DNA of 53,884 bases from Pseudomonadota bacterium. GTDB lineage: Bacteria; Pseudomonadota; Gammaproteobacteria; Xanthomonadales; Rhodanobacteraceae. The position numbers and the translations under genes were made by a program. The first letter of the stretch is position 1; every line of letters begins with the position of its first letter. Positions 26,940 to 35,900 of this stretch are shown here, piece by piece. The notes beneath the pieces are model-generated. The model was not told the DNA's origin and did no database searches. It saw nothing but the letters and a program-made list of their open reading frames with translations. The DNA is taken from NCBI GenBank assembly GCA_021793575.1, contig JAJYSM010000018.1:1-53884 (forward strand), written 5' to 3'.

Positions 26940-27623
26940 ATGTTGCGCAGACTGGCACTTGCCACCGCGATCACATTCGGAACGCTGATTTCCGTTTCAC
27001 CGGCATTCGCCCAGGCCGCCGCTCCGGCGGGCTCGGCCGCGGTCGTCCATCAGACTCCCGTGCAGATCGTGCAGGGTATCGCCGATCAGCTGGCTACGGC
27101 GATCGACGGCCATCGCCAGGAGCTGAAGCAGCATCAGGAAAAGCTGATCAACATCATTGACGAGGTGTTCCTGCCGCATTTCGACATCGATTATGCCTCG
27201 ATCCTGGTGCTGGGACAGCACGCCCGCGAGGCGACGCCGGAACAGCGTGAGCGTTTCGCCAAGGCGTTCTACAACTCGATCACGCATCGCTACGCCGAGG
27301 GTCTGCTCAACTATTCCCGCGGCCGAGTCAAGGTGCTGCCATTCAACGGCGATCTGAACAACAAGCGCACCATCGTGCGTACCCAGGTGGTGCTGGATGA
27401 CGGCAAGCTGGTGTCGATCGACTACGCGTTCCGCAAGAGCCAGAGCGGTGACTGGAAGGCCTACGATGTGATCATCGAGGGTATCTCCTACGTCACCAAT
27501 TACCGCAACCAGGTGGATGCGGAGATCCGCAAGGTCGGCATCAACCAGCTGATCACCAATTTGGAGACGCAGGGCGAGAAGGCCCTCTCGACGATGGAAA
27601 AGGACGGCAAGAGCGCGAAATGA
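26940..27623 (+). CDS. mlaC: MlaC, periplasmic phospholipid carrier
   Basis: A soluble periplasmic protein that ferries phospholipid between MlaA and MlaD. The 227 residues start with a signal peptide (MLRRLALATAITFGTL, cleavage near PAFAQA). The Tol-Tol-Ttg2 family core follows: EVFLPHFDIDYASILVLGQH, FAKAFYNSITHRYAEGL and the VIIEGISYVTNYRNQVDAEI region. GAAGGAG lies about 7 bp before the ATG. The stop overlaps mlaB as ATGA. Confidence 0.95.
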   Translation: MLRRLALATAITFGTLISVSPAFAQAAAPAGSAAVVHQTPVQIVQGIADQLATAIDGHRQELKQHQEKLINIIDEVFLPHFDIDYASILVLGQHAREATPEQRERFAKAFYNSITHRYAEGLLNYSRGRVKVLPFNGDLNNKRTIVRTQVVLDDGKLVSIDYAFRKSQSGDWKAYDVIIEGISYVTNYRNQVDAEIRKVGINQLITNLETQGEKALSTMEKDGKSAK

Positions 27624-27931
27624 CCGCCGTCGCCGTGTCCGCCTTTCAGCTGACTGCCGCCGCGCCCGGCACGCTTGCCGTGAGCGGCGTGCTGAACTTC
27701 GACACGGCGACAGCCGCCTGGCAGGCCATGCGAACGGCGCTTGATGATGGCGCTGCCGTCCGGCTGGATCTCGCCGGCGTGCAGCAAAGCGACAGCGCCG
27801 GGCTGTCCTGCGTGATCGCCGTGCTGGCCGAGTCAGCCCGCCGCGGCCGTGCCCTGCAGGCCGTTCACATACCCGGCGGCATGCTGGCGTTGGCGCGCGT
27901 CTGCGAGATCGATCAGCTGCTGAGCGGCTGA
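27620..27931 (+). CDS. mlaB: MlaB, STAS domain protein
   Basis: A small cytosolic STAS protein (103 residues) that binds MlaF and is needed for assembly and ATPase activity of the transporter. The segment VSGVLNFDTATAAWQAMRT and the conserved VRLDLAGVQQSDSAGLSCV, where the STAS loop contains DSAG, are visible. It is last in the operon and is followed by a bidirectional terminator. Confidence 0.9.
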   Translation: MTAVAVSAFQLTAAAPGTLAVSGVLNFDTATAAWQAMRTALDDGAAVRLDLAGVQQSDSAGLSCVIAVLAESARRGRALQAVHIPGGMLALARVCEIDQLLSG

Positions 27932-27958
27932 GTGTCGGTCCACGGTTGCTGCAAAAGA

Positions 27959-27980
27959 AAAGGGGCCGCAAGGCCCCTTT
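27959..27980. terminator. bidirectional terminator between mlaB and mlaA
   Basis: AAAGGGGCC (27959-27967), loop GCAA, GGCCCCTTT (27972-27980): a 9-bp perfect stem with A- and T-rich ends. It separates the convergent mlaB and mlaA genes. Confidence 0.85.
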
Positions 27981-28002
27981 GTCATGTGCGCAATGGCTGT
28001 TG

Positions 28003-28836
28003 TCATCGCTGCTTGGGATCGTTTGACTGGCCCGGGTGCTTCTGTTCCCACTGATGCTGCTGATTGAGCAGTTCCTCGGGGTCGAAATTCTTGTTGTCCA
28101 GGCCCTGCATCTGTTCGATCACGCTATCCGGCGGATTGCCGTCATAGAGTTTGTACAGGCGCCGCTGCCGGTACGCATCGCGCAGGAATACATACGGGTC
28201 GTAGGCGGACTGCAGATAACTCTCCGCGTCGATCAACTGCGCGCGCAGAGTCACCAGATAAAATACCTGGGGCAGGTACTGCAGGCCGCTGTAGCTGTGG
28301 TTGCTGGCGTACGTGCTGAGGGGGTCGAAGAAATAGCTGTCGACCGGCACGGTCCACACGTCACGAACGGTGCTGGGGCCGAGGAATGGCAGCACCAGGT
28401 AATCGCCGTCGGGAACGCCCCAGCGCGCCAACGTGATGCCGAAATCCGTGGTCTCCAGCGGCAGGCCCATTTGGCTGGCCGGGTCGAAGAAGCCGGCGAA
28501 GCCGAGGGTCAGGTTGACCATGAACCGACCGCTGCTCTGCAGCGCCTGCTTCGGCCGCGCCTGCAGCAGGTCGTTGGCAACCGTGATCGGCATGCGGATG
28601 TTTGTGAAGAAATTGCCGACCGAGCGGCGCACGGGCGGGTTGGTGATCTTGCGGTAGCCAACCGCCACCGGACGCACCACGGCCTTGTCCAGCCGGTCGT
28701 TGAACTGGTAGACCTTGCGATTGTATTTCTCCAGCGGATCGTCGGTGCGCGGCTTGGCGATCGCGCAGCCGGCCAGCATCGCTATGGCCAGCAGCAGGCA
28801 GCGGCCCGGGGAGAGGTTGCGCAGCAAGGAAGGCAT
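28003..28836 (-). CDS. mlaA: MlaA (VacJ), outer-membrane lipoprotein
   Basis: The outer-membrane component of the Mla pathway; it removes misplaced phospholipids from the outer leaflet with a porin. The 277 residues start with a lipoprotein signal (LLAIAMLAGC lipobox). The family core includes DDPLEKYNRKVYQFNDRLD, GNFFTNIRMPITVANDLLQ, LTLGFAGFFDPASQMGLP and DFGITLARWGVPDGDYLVLP. The C-terminal tail is Gln/Pro-rich. It faces mlaFEDCB across a terminator rather than being inside that operon, so the whole Mla set is at one locus. Confidence 0.95.
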   Translation of the reverse strand: MPSLLRNLSPGRCLLLAIAMLAGCAIAKPRTDDPLEKYNRKVYQFNDRLDKAVVRPVAVGYRKITNPPVRRSVGNFFTNIRMPITVANDLLQARPKQALQSSGRFMVNLTLGFAGFFDPASQMGLPLETTDFGITLARWGVPDGDYLVLPFLGPSTVRDVWTVPVDSYFFDPLSTYASNHSYSGLQYLPQVFYLVTLRAQLIDAESYLQSAYDPYVFLRDAYRQRRLYKLYDGNPPDSVIEQMQGLDNKNFDPEELLNQQHQWEQKHPGQSNDPKQR

Positions 28837-29038
28837 CGGTGCGAGGGGATCCGCGAGAGGTGGGGTACTATAAGTGTACCGTTTGGTTTTATATCTTGCA
28901 CGGCTTTCGGCTTGCTTTCGCATGCCATCCGCCGACTCGCAGGCAGCCGGCCATCATACGCGCCGCCCGATTGCCAGCAAAGCACCTGCTGGCTACACTG
29001 ACAGACCATATAAGTTGTTTATTCACCGAGGAATTCGC

Positions 29039-29329
29039 ATGGCACGCATCACCGTGGAGGACTGCCTGGAGGTAGTCGACAACCGTTTCGAGCTGGTGCT
29101 GATGGCGACCAAGCGGGCGCGTCAGCTGGAGAAAGGCGCCGAGCCGGCGGTCAACCCCGAGCACGACAAGCCCACCGTTCTGGCCCTGCGCGAGATCGCC
29201 GACCGCCGCATCGATCAGGCCATGATCGACCAGATCGACAAGTCCGAGCGCGAGCGGGCCGAACGCGAGGCGCTGGAATGGGCCGCCGCCGAAGTGGACG
29301 ACGATCTTTCCAAGGGTGGTGACGACTGA
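29039..29329 (+). CDS. rpoZ: RNA polymerase omega subunit
   Basis: The 96-residue omega subunit, which helps beta-prime fold and join the polymerase and is part of the ppGpp-binding site. The start [20 protein letters not shown] and the following [13 protein letters not shown] segment are the family signature. GAGG lies about 8 bp before the ATG. spoT follows after 120 bp, the usual rpoZ-spoT pairing, which puts the alarmone enzyme next to its target. It is divergent from mlaA. Confidence 0.97.
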   Translation: MARITVEDCLEVVDNRFELVLMATKRARQLEKGAEPAVNPEHDKPTVLALREIADRRIDQAMIDQIDKSERERAEREALEWAAAEVDDDLSKGGDD

Positions 29330-29449
29330 TGGAAGGCGGCTGCAGATCGCATGACCGTGCCGGTCACGCCGGCGCGGTCATGCGTGAGAAAGCGGCTGCC
29401 GTTCGCGGGGCTCGCGGCGAGGTGGGCGCCTGAGCCGGCGTCAGCACCG

Positions 29450-31618
29450 ATGACCGCGGCCGCGCATCCTGCTTCCACCGACCCCGCTGCGCTGCCGCCG
29501 TATGTGCTGGCACTGAAAGAACGCATTGGCTACCTGCCCGAAGCGCAGGTCGAGCGCGTGCTGCGCGCCTTCGAGCTCGGCGCGCGGGCGCATGCGGGGC
29601 AGGAGCGCAAGAGCGGCGAGCCCTACATCACCCATCCGGTGGCGGTGGCCGGCATTCTGGCCGAGCTCGGGCTGGATGCCGAGACGATCATTGCGGCGAT
29701 CCTGCATGACACGCTGGAGGACACCGAGCTGAGCCGTGAGGTGCTCGCCGCCGAGTTCGGCGAGGTGGTGGCCGAGCTGGTGGACGGCGTCACCAAGCTG
29801 GACAAGATGCGTTTCGGCAGCCGCCAGGAGGCCGACGCGGAAAGCTTCCGCAAGATGCTGCTGGCGATGGCGCGCGACCTGCGCGTGATCCTGATCAAGC
29901 TGTCCGACCGCCTGCACAACATGCGTACGCTGGGCGCCAAGGATGCCCCCTCGCGCCGCCGCATCGCGCGCGAGACGCTGGAGATCTACGCCCCGATCGC
30001 GCAGCGGTTGGGCATGAACAAGTTCAAGGCCGAGCTGCAGGACCTGGGTTTCCGCACCCTCTACCCCGACCGCTACCGGGTGATCAGTGAGCGTATCCGC
30101 GCCGCGATCGGCAACCGCCGCGAAGCAATGGGCAAGATCGAGGCGGCGCTGACCGGGCGACTGGCCGCCGAGCGCCTGCAGACCCGCGTGGTGGGTAGGA
30201 TCAAGTCGTCCTGGAGCATCTATTCCAAGATGCGCGGCGAGCACAAGAGCTTCGCCCAGCTGATGGATGTCTACGGTTTTCGCGTGGTGGTGGACAGCGC
30301 GATGAGCTGCTACATGGCGCTGGGCGTGGTGCACGCGTTGTACAAGCCGGTCGACCGGCGCTTCAAGGATTTCATCGCGATCCCCAAGGCGAACGGCTAC
30401 CAGTCGCTGCACACCGTGCTGCTGGGGCCGTTCGGCGCGCCGATCGAAGTGCAGATCCGCACCGCCGAGATGGATTCGGTCGCCGAAAGCGGCGTCGCCG
30501 CGCACTGGGCCTACAAGACCGATAGTGGTCCGGCCAACAGCGCGCAGGCGCGCGCGCGCGAATGGTTGTCGTCGCTGGCCGACAGCCAGGTGAGCACCAC
30601 CTCGGCGGCGGAGTTCATCGAAAACGTCAAGATCGACCTGTTCCCGGATGAGGTCTATCTGTTCACGCCGCGTGGCGACATTCTCTCGCTGCCGCGCAAT
30701 GCCACCGCGCTGGACTTTGCCTACGCGGTGCACACCGATGTCGGCGATCACGCGGTGGCCGCCCGGGTCGACAAGAAGCTGCTGCCGCTGCGCACGCGGC
30801 TGGAGTCGGGTCAGCTGGTGGAGATCATCACCGCGCCCTCGGCAGTGCCGAACCCGACGTGGCTGGAAGTGGTGGTGACCGGCAAGGCGCGCATCGCGAT
30901 CCGCCAGTACCTGAAGCATCTTCAGCATGAGGATGCAGTCGATTTCGGCCACCGCATGCTCGATCGCGCGCTGGATGCGCGTGGCAGCAGCCTCGACGCG
31001 ATTCCATCGGCGGTGCTGGATCGCTTTCTCGAATCGTCCAAGTTCAAGCGGCTGGAGGAACTGCTTTCCGACATCGCGCTGGGCAACCGCATGCCCGATG
31101 TCGTGGCCGGCCAGCTGCTGACCTCGCGCGGCAAGCAGGCCAGCGACAAGTCGCCGCCGCTGTCCCACGCGCATGAGAAAATCCGCATCACCGGCGCCGA
31201 GCGCGGCGTGCTCAGCTTCGCCAACTGCTGCCATCCGTTGCCGGGCGACCAGATCATCGGCTACCTGTCGTCGGGAAAGGGCATCATGGTGCACCGCGAG
31301 GAGTGCCCGAACGCGATCGAGCTGCGCAAGTCGCCGGAGCGCAGCGTGGCGATCGAATGGGATCGCGACGTGCAGGGCGACTATCGCGCCGAGCTGCGCA
31401 TCGAGGTGACCAATCGCCCCGGCGTGCTGGCTACGGTGGCCGCCGCCATCGCTGCGGCCGATTCGAACATCGAGAACGTGGAATACGTCGAGCGCGACGC
31501 CGCCGCCGCCACGCTGCTGTTTGCGATGGAAGTGAAAAATCGCAAGCATCTGGCCGACGTGATCCGCCGCGTGCGCCGCACCGGCGTGGTCAGCGGCGCG
31601 TATCGGTATCCGCTGTAG
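29450..31618 (+). CDS. spoT: bifunctional (p)ppGpp synthetase/hydrolase SpoT
   Basis: Makes and degrades the stringent-response alarmone. The 722 residues contain the HD hydrolase domain (HPVAVAGILAELG and ILHDTLEDT near residue 85, LIKLSDRLHNMRTLGAK). A synthetase domain follows (about 200-370, with DVYGFRVVV, ANGYQSLHTVLLGPFG and EVQIRTAEMD). TGS (about 395-455) and a C-terminal ACT domain come last. The intact HD motif argues for hydrolase activity and so for SpoT rather than RelA. ATG 29450 is used; the frame extends upstream without similarity. Confidence 0.96.
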   Translation: MTAAAHPASTDPAALPPYVLALKERIGYLPEAQVERVLRAFELGARAHAGQERKSGEPYITHPVAVAGILAELGLDAETIIAAILHDTLEDTELSREVLAAEFGEVVAELVDGVTKLDKMRFGSRQEADAESFRKMLLAMARDLRVILIKLSDRLHNMRTLGAKDAPSRRRIARETLEIYAPIAQRLGMNKFKAELQDLGFRTLYPDRYRVISERIRAAIGNRREAMGKIEAALTGRLAAERLQTRVVGRIKSSWSIYSKMRGEHKSFAQLMDVYGFRVVVDSAMSCYMALGVVHALYKPVDRRFKDFIAIPKANGYQSLHTVLLGPFGAPIEVQIRTAEMDSVAESGVAAHWAYKTDSGPANSAQARAREWLSSLADSQVSTTSAAEFIENVKIDLFPDEVYLFTPRGDILSLPRNATALDFAYAVHTDVGDHAVAARVDKKLLPLRTRLESGQLVEIITAPSAVPNPTWLEVVVTGKARIAIRQYLKHLQHEDAVDFGHRMLDRALDARGSSLDAIPSAVLDRFLESSKFKRLEELLSDIALGNRMPDVVAGQLLTSRGKQASDKSPPLSHAHEKIRITGAERGVLSFANCCHPLPGDQIIGYLSSGKGIMVHREECPNAIELRKSPERSVAIEWDRDVQGDYRAELRIEVTNRPGVLATVAAAIAAADSNIENVEYVERDAAAATLLFAMEVKNRKHLADVIRRVRRTGVVSGAYRYPL

Positions 31619-31620
31619 CT

Positions 31621-31732
31621 GGGAACGGGGAACGGGGAAGTGCCGCGGTGGCGCACACGCGCGCATTTTTCGCAGCCGATGTGCTTGCCATGCAGCAAAT
31701 GTCGCCGCACGATGTCTTGTTCCCCGTTCCCC
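31621..31732. repeat. paired GGGGAAC / GTTCCCC inverted array between spoT and ridA
   Basis: Two to three GGGGAAC heptamers (31621-31639) begin 2 bp after the spoT stop. An 80-bp core follows, then two GTTCCCC heptamers (31719-31732) ending 15 bp before the ridA ATG. The arms are perfect inverse copies. The same architecture recurs between recG and the nucleoside hydrolase gene. Confidence 0.8.
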
Positions 31733-31747
31733 ACCGAAGGAAACCCC

Positions 31748-32131
31748 ATGTCCCGCAGCATCATCAGCACCGCGCTGGCCCCGGCCGCCATCGGTCCGTA
31801 TTCGCAGGCCGTGCGGGTCGGCAACATCGTGTACTTCTCCGGGCAGATTCCGCTGGATCCGGCCACCGCAGCGCTGGTCGAGGGCGATATCACGGTGCAG
31901 ACGCGGCGGGTATTCGACAACCTCGCGGCGGTGGCCCATGCGGCCGGCGGCACGCTGGCGCAGCTGGTGCGCGTAGGCATCTACGTGACCGATCTGGCGA
32001 ATTTTGGCGCGGTGAACGCGGTGATGGCCGAGTATTTCCAGCCGCCGTATCCGGCGCGCTCCACCATCGAGGTGTCCGGCCTGCCGAAGGCGGCGCAGGT
32101 CGAGGTGGATGCCGTGATGGTGCTGGACTGA
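31748..32131 (+). CDS. ridA: RidA family enamine/imine deaminase
   Basis: Hydrolyses reactive 2-aminoacrylate and related enamines formed by PLP enzymes; a cytosolic trimer. The 127 residues start SRSIISTALAPAAIGPYSQA. They contain GQIPLDP, VRVGIYVTDLANF and the active-site arginine in YPARSTIEVSGLPK, ending EVDAVMVLD. GAAGGA lies about 8 bp before the ATG, just after the heptamer array. spoT-ridA-recG is the usual order in Xanthomonadales. Confidence 0.93.
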   Translation: MSRSIISTALAPAAIGPYSQAVRVGNIVYFSGQIPLDPATAALVEGDITVQTRRVFDNLAAVAHAAGGTLAQLVRVGIYVTDLANFGAVNAVMAEYFQPPYPARSTIEVSGLPKAAQVEVDAVMVLD

Positions 32132-32213
32132 TCCCCACCGACGGCGTGCGCCGACGGCGTCGGACCACGCCCGGCTTCCGGCCGCTGGCCGCGCTCGGTT
32201 AGGCTGCCGAGGC

Positions 32214-34334
32214 ATGACCGTTCGCGCCACCCGCCCCGTACTCCCTGCCGGCACCGACCCGGGCACGCTGCCGGTCAGCGCGCTGGCGGGCGTCGGTCCG
32301 GCGCTGCTCGCTGCGCTGGCCCGGCTCGGCCTGGAGCGGGTGCAGGACCTGTGGTTTCACCTGCCGCTGCGTTACGAGGACAAGACCCGCCTCACGCCCA
32401 TCGCCGATCTGCGGGTGGGCGAGCGGGCCCAGGTCGAGGGCGTGGTCGAGGCGGTCGAGCGCGGATTCCGCTATCGCCCGCAGCTGAAGGTGGCGATCGC
32501 CGACGCCAGCGGGCAGACGCTGGCGCTGCGTTTTTTCCATTTCAACCGGGCGCAGGCCGAGCTGCTGCAGCCCGGTGCGCGGGTGCTGTGCTACGGCGAG
32601 ATACGCCACGGCGCGCAGGGGCTGGAAATGGTGCACCCGCAGTACCAGCGGCTGGCCCGCGGCGACGCGGTGGTCGTCGACGAATTGCTCAGTCCGGTGT
32701 ATCCGACCACCGAAGGCCTCGGCCAGAAGCGCCTGGCCGCGGTGATCGGCAAGGCGCTGGCGCTGCTGCCGCCGGTCGCCGAGCTGGAGCTGATTCCGCC
32801 TGGCCTGTGCGCCGAGCACGGTCTGGCCGCGCTGCGCGATGCGTTGCTGTATGTGCATCGGCCGCCGCCGGACGCGCACCTGGGCCAGCTCACGCTCGGC
32901 CGTCATCCGGCGCAGCAGCGGCTGGCATTCGAGGAGCTGCTGACTCAGCACCTCAGCCTCAAGCGCATGCGCGCGGCCGTGCGCCGTCGCCGCGCGCCGG
33001 CGCTGGATGGCGATGGTGCCCTGTGCCGGCGACTGCTGGCGGGCCTGCCGTTCCAGCTCACCGCCGCGCAGCAGCGCGTCAGCCGCGAAGTCGCCGGCGA
33101 TCTGGCCCGCTCACAGCCGATGCTGCGGCTGGTGCAGGGCGATGTGGGCAGCGGCAAGACGGTGGTCGCCGCGCTGGCCGCGTTGGCCGCGGTGGAGGCG
33201 GGCTATCAGGTGGCGCTGATGGCGCCGACCGAGCTGCTGGCCGAGCAGCATCTGCACAACTTTCGCCACTGGCTGCAGCCGCTCGGCATCGAGGTCGAGT
33301 GGCTGGCCGGCAAGGTCACCGGCAAGGCGCGCCAGCGCGCGCGGGAGCGGGTGGCCGCCGGCGCCGCGGTGGTGATCGGCACGCATGCGCTGATGCAGGA
33401 AGGCGTGGCGTTTGCGCGGCTCGGGCTGGTGATCGTCGACGAGCAGCATCGCTTCGGCGTGCAGCAGCGGCTCGCCCTGCACGACAAGGGCGCCGACGCG
33501 GCCGCGCAGCAGGTGCCGCACCAGCTGGTGCTGACCGCCACGCCGATTCCGCGCACGCTGGCGATGAGTGCGTATGCCGATCTGGACATCTCCTCGATCG
33601 ACGAGCTGCCGCCCGGCCGCACGCCGGTGCAGACCATCGCTATCTCCAATGCGCGCCGGAGCGAGGTGATCGAGCGCATCCATGCCGCCTGCGGCGAGGG
33701 TCGGCAGACGTACTGGGTGTGCACGCTGATCGAGGAATCCGAACAGCTGCGCGCGCAAGCGGCCGAAGTGGCGCACGCCGAATTGTCCGCCGCGCTGGAC
33801 GGTTTCCGCGTGGGCCTGATCCACGGCCGCATGAAGCCCGTGGAAAAGCAGGCGGTGATGGTGGCGTTCAAGGCCGGCGAGCTGGCGGTGCTGGTAGCCA
33901 CCACCGTGATCGAGGTCGGCGTGGACGTGCCCAACGCCAGCCTGATGGTGATCGAGAACAGCGAGCGGCTGGGGCTGGCCCAACTGCACCAGTTGCGCGG
34001 CCGGGTCGGGCGCGGGGCGATCGCCTCCAACTGCGTGCTGCTGTACCAGCCGCCGCTGGGCCAGCTGGCGCGCGAGCGGCTGCAGGTGATGCGCGAGACC
34101 AGCGACGGCTTCCGCATCGCCGAGAAGGATCTGCAACTGCGCGGCCCGGGCGAGATGCTGGGCACGCGGCAGACCGGTCAGCTCAGCTTCCGCATCGCCG
34201 ACCTGGCGCGTGACGCGCACCTGCTGCCGGCGGTGCAGCAGGTCGGCGAACGCATGCTGGCCATGCATCCGCAGCAGGCCGAGCGCTTGATCGGACGCTG
34301 GATCGGCGGCGCCGCCCGCTACGTGCATGCGTGA
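32214..34334 (+). CDS. recG: ATP-dependent DNA helicase RecG
   Basis: A branch-migration helicase that reverses stalled forks and processes recombination junctions. The 706 residues start with the wedge/OB region (LWFHLPLRYEDKTRLTPIA). They include Walker A GDVGSGKTVVA near residue 308, DEQHRFGVQQR near 408, TATPIPRTLAMS, and the C-terminal TVIEVGVDVPNASLMVIENS and QLRGRVGRG. The length is slightly above the E. coli 693. The second heptamer array begins right after its stop codon. Confidence 0.97.
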   Translation: MTVRATRPVLPAGTDPGTLPVSALAGVGPALLAALARLGLERVQDLWFHLPLRYEDKTRLTPIADLRVGERAQVEGVVEAVERGFRYRPQLKVAIADASGQTLALRFFHFNRAQAELLQPGARVLCYGEIRHGAQGLEMVHPQYQRLARGDAVVVDELLSPVYPTTEGLGQKRLAAVIGKALALLPPVAELELIPPGLCAEHGLAALRDALLYVHRPPPDAHLGQLTLGRHPAQQRLAFEELLTQHLSLKRMRAAVRRRRAPALDGDGALCRRLLAGLPFQLTAAQQRVSREVAGDLARSQPMLRLVQGDVGSGKTVVAALAALAAVEAGYQVALMAPTELLAEQHLHNFRHWLQPLGIEVEWLAGKVTGKARQRARERVAAGAAVVIGTHALMQEGVAFARLGLVIVDEQHRFGVQQRLALHDKGADAAAQQVPHQLVLTATPIPRTLAMSAYADLDISSIDELPPGRTPVQTIAISNARRSEVIERIHAACGEGRQTYWVCTLIEESEQLRAQAAEVAHAELSAALDGFRVGLIHGRMKPVEKQAVMVAFKAGELAVLVATTVIEVGVDVPNASLMVIENSERLGLAQLHQLRGRVGRGAIASNCVLLYQPPLGQLARERLQVMRETSDGFRIAEKDLQLRGPGEMLGTRQTGQLSFRIADLARDAHLLPAVQQVGERMLAMHPQQAERLIGRWIGGAARYVHA

Positions 34335-34499
34335 GGAACGGGGAACGGGGAACGGGGAACGGGGAACGTGTAGCACGGGGCCTCGCTGTGGCCTGTTCCC
34401 CGTGGCGCGAGTCCAGTCGAACTGCCCGATGTCATATGCTGTTGTTCCCCGTTCCCCGTTCCCCGTTCCCCGTTCCCCGTTCCCCGTTCCCCGTTCCCC
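34335..34499. repeat. large GGGGAAC / GTTCCCC inverted heptamer array between recG and a nucleoside hydrolase gene
   Basis: The left arm is GGAAC plus four GGGGAAC units (34335-34367). A core of about 76 bp holds one isolated GTTCCCC (34395-34401). The right arm has eight GTTCCCC units (34444-34499). The units are perfect, so the arms could fold into a very long GC-rich hairpin. The array sits exactly between a stop codon and the next ATG (34507) and keeps one frame open through it. Confidence 0.9.
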
Positions 34500-34506
34500 G
34501 GAAACC

Positions 34507-35442
34507 ATGAGCCGACCGCAGCTGCTGATTGACACCGACCCGGGCGTGGACGACGCGCTGGCGATCCTGATGGCGCATGCGCACGCCGATGTGGCCGGGC
34601 TGAGCATCGCCGCGGGCAATGTCGGGCTCGCGCACACGCTGCGCAACGCGCGCACGCTGGTCGACCTGCTCGGAGTCGACACGCCGGTGTTCGCCGGCTG
34701 CGCCACGCCGCTGGTGCGTGCGCCGGAGGAGGACGCCGCCTTCGTGCACGGGCGCGATGGTTTCGGCGATGTCGGCTTGCCCGAGCCGACATCGGCCGCG
34801 ACGACGGAGCCGGCGGCGCTGGCGCTGCTGCGGCTGACCCGCGAGCGTCCGGGCGAGCTGACGCTGGTGGCGCTGGCGCCGCTGACCAATCTGGCGCTCG
34901 CGCTGCGGCTCGATCCCACGCTGCCCGCGCGGGTGGCCAGACTGGTGGTGATGGGCGGCGCGGTGACCGGCCATGGCAATACGGGCAGGGTGTCCACCGA
35001 GTTCAACCTCGGCTTCGATCCGGAGGCCGCGCATGTGGTGTTCGAGGCGTTTCCGTCATTCGAGCTGGTCGATTGGGAGGCCAGCGTGCGGCATGCGTTC
35101 GATGATGCCGAATTCGACCGCTGGCTGGCGGCCGGCGATCAGCGCGCCGATTTCTTCGGCCAGGTCATGGTGGCCGCGCGGCGCTATAACGCCAGCCGCG
35201 ATCGCCGCGGGGTGATCGCCGCCGATGCGCTGGCGATGGCAGTGGCGCTGGATCCAGGCATCGTCACGCGCAGCGAGACGCGCGCGGTGGCGGTGGAGCT
35301 GGACGGCCGGCTGAGCCGCGGCGTCAGCGTGGTCGACTGGGCCGGGCGCCTGGGTCGGCATGCCCAGGCGAAGATCGTGCTGGAAGTGGATCAGGCGCGC
35401 TTTGCCGCGATGGCGCGCCGCGCGCTGGGTGCGCCGATCTGA
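34507..35442 (+). CDS. nucleoside hydrolase (inosine/uridine-preferring type)
   Basis: Cleaves the N-glycosidic bond of nucleosides, releasing base and ribose for salvage. The 311 residues show the calcium-binding start [16 protein letters not shown], then [35 protein letters not shown] and [13 protein letters not shown] later [15 protein letters not shown] region fits the family. ATG 34507 is chosen because the 60-residue upstream extension is only translated repeat. The ribosome binding site is weak, perhaps because the heptamer array abuts it. Substrate preference cannot be read from sequence. Confidence 0.9.
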   Translation: MSRPQLLIDTDPGVDDALAILMAHAHADVAGLSIAAGNVGLAHTLRNARTLVDLLGVDTPVFAGCATPLVRAPEEDAAFVHGRDGFGDVGLPEPTSAATTEPAALALLRLTRERPGELTLVALAPLTNLALALRLDPTLPARVARLVVMGGAVTGHGNTGRVSTEFNLGFDPEAAHVVFEAFPSFELVDWEASVRHAFDDAEFDRWLAAGDQRADFFGQVMVAARRYNASRDRRGVIAADALAMAVALDPGIVTRSETRAVAVELDGRLSRGVSVVDWAGRLGRHAQAKIVLEVDQARFAAMARRALGAPI

Positions 35443-35500
35443 GCGTGGAGGGCGTTGCCGCGCGGTCGCCGCAATCCTGGCCGCAATCCTGGCCATCAGC

Positions 35501-35530
35501 TTGCGGCTGCGGCCGATTGGCCGCTACAAT
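35501..35530 (+). promoter_or_regulatory. probable promoter of rpmE2
   Basis: TTGCGG (35501-35506) and TACAAT (35525-35530) with an 18-bp spacer, about 35 bp before the rpmE2 ATG. A good sigma-70 match. Confidence 0.6.
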
Positions 35531-35564
35531 GCCGCTCTTTTCACCTATCGCTTTAGGGCCCGTC

Positions 35565-35819
35565 ATGAAGCCTGACATCCATCCGAACAACAAACCGGTG
35601 GTATTCCAGGACCTGTCGTCCGACTTTTCGTTTCTGACCAAGTCGACCATGTCCAGCAAGGAAACCATCAAGTGGGAAGACGGCAACGAGTACCCGCTGA
35701 TCAAGGTGGATATCTCCAGCCATTCGCATCCGTTCTACACCGGCAAGCAGAAGACGCTGGACGTGGGCGGTCGCGTCGACAAGTTCCGTCGTCGCTACGC
35801 GGGCTCTGTCAAAGAGTAA
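35565..35819 (+). CDS. rpmE2: 50S ribosomal protein L31 type B
   Basis: An 84-residue L31 paralogue. It starts [20 protein letters not shown] and has the type-B insert and the conserved [20 protein letters not shown] near the end. The four-cysteine zinc motif of type A L31 is absent, and there is no cysteine at all. Such zinc-free forms are often induced under zinc limitation when a type A copy exists. Whether one exists is not visible here, and no Zur box was recognised. Confidence 0.95.
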   Translation: MKPDIHPNNKPVVFQDLSSDFSFLTKSTMSSKETIKWEDGNEYPLIKVDISSHSHPFYTGKQKTLDVGGRVDKFRRRYAGSVKE

Positions 35820-35871
35820 GCGACAGCGCGATCACCCACTCCGGGTGACAGCGCAGATCCGATTCCAGATG

Positions 35872-35900
35872 CGGAGCGAGTGCAGATTCGCTCCGTTTTT
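35872..35900 (+). terminator. rho-independent terminator after rpmE2
   Basis: CGGAGCGA (35872-35879) and TCGCTCCG (35888-35895) form an 8-bp stem with an 8-nt loop, followed by five Ts. It lies about 50 bp after the rpmE2 stop. Confidence 0.85.

Noticed and set aside
29441-32266. Very long open frame (about 940 codons) on the minus strand opposite spoT and ridA
   Set aside because: It runs antisense to clear genes and encodes a Arg/His/Gln-rich product typical of high-GC shadows, with no domain.
34335-34499. Possible CRISPR array
   Set aside because: The units are 7 bp and contiguous with no spacers, and no cas gene is nearby.
34327-34506. N-terminal extension of the nucleoside hydrolase through the heptamer array
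   Set aside because: It translates as repeated Arg-Gly-Thr and Ser-Pro-Phe-Pro-Val-Pro from the DNA repeat; the family start is at 34507.
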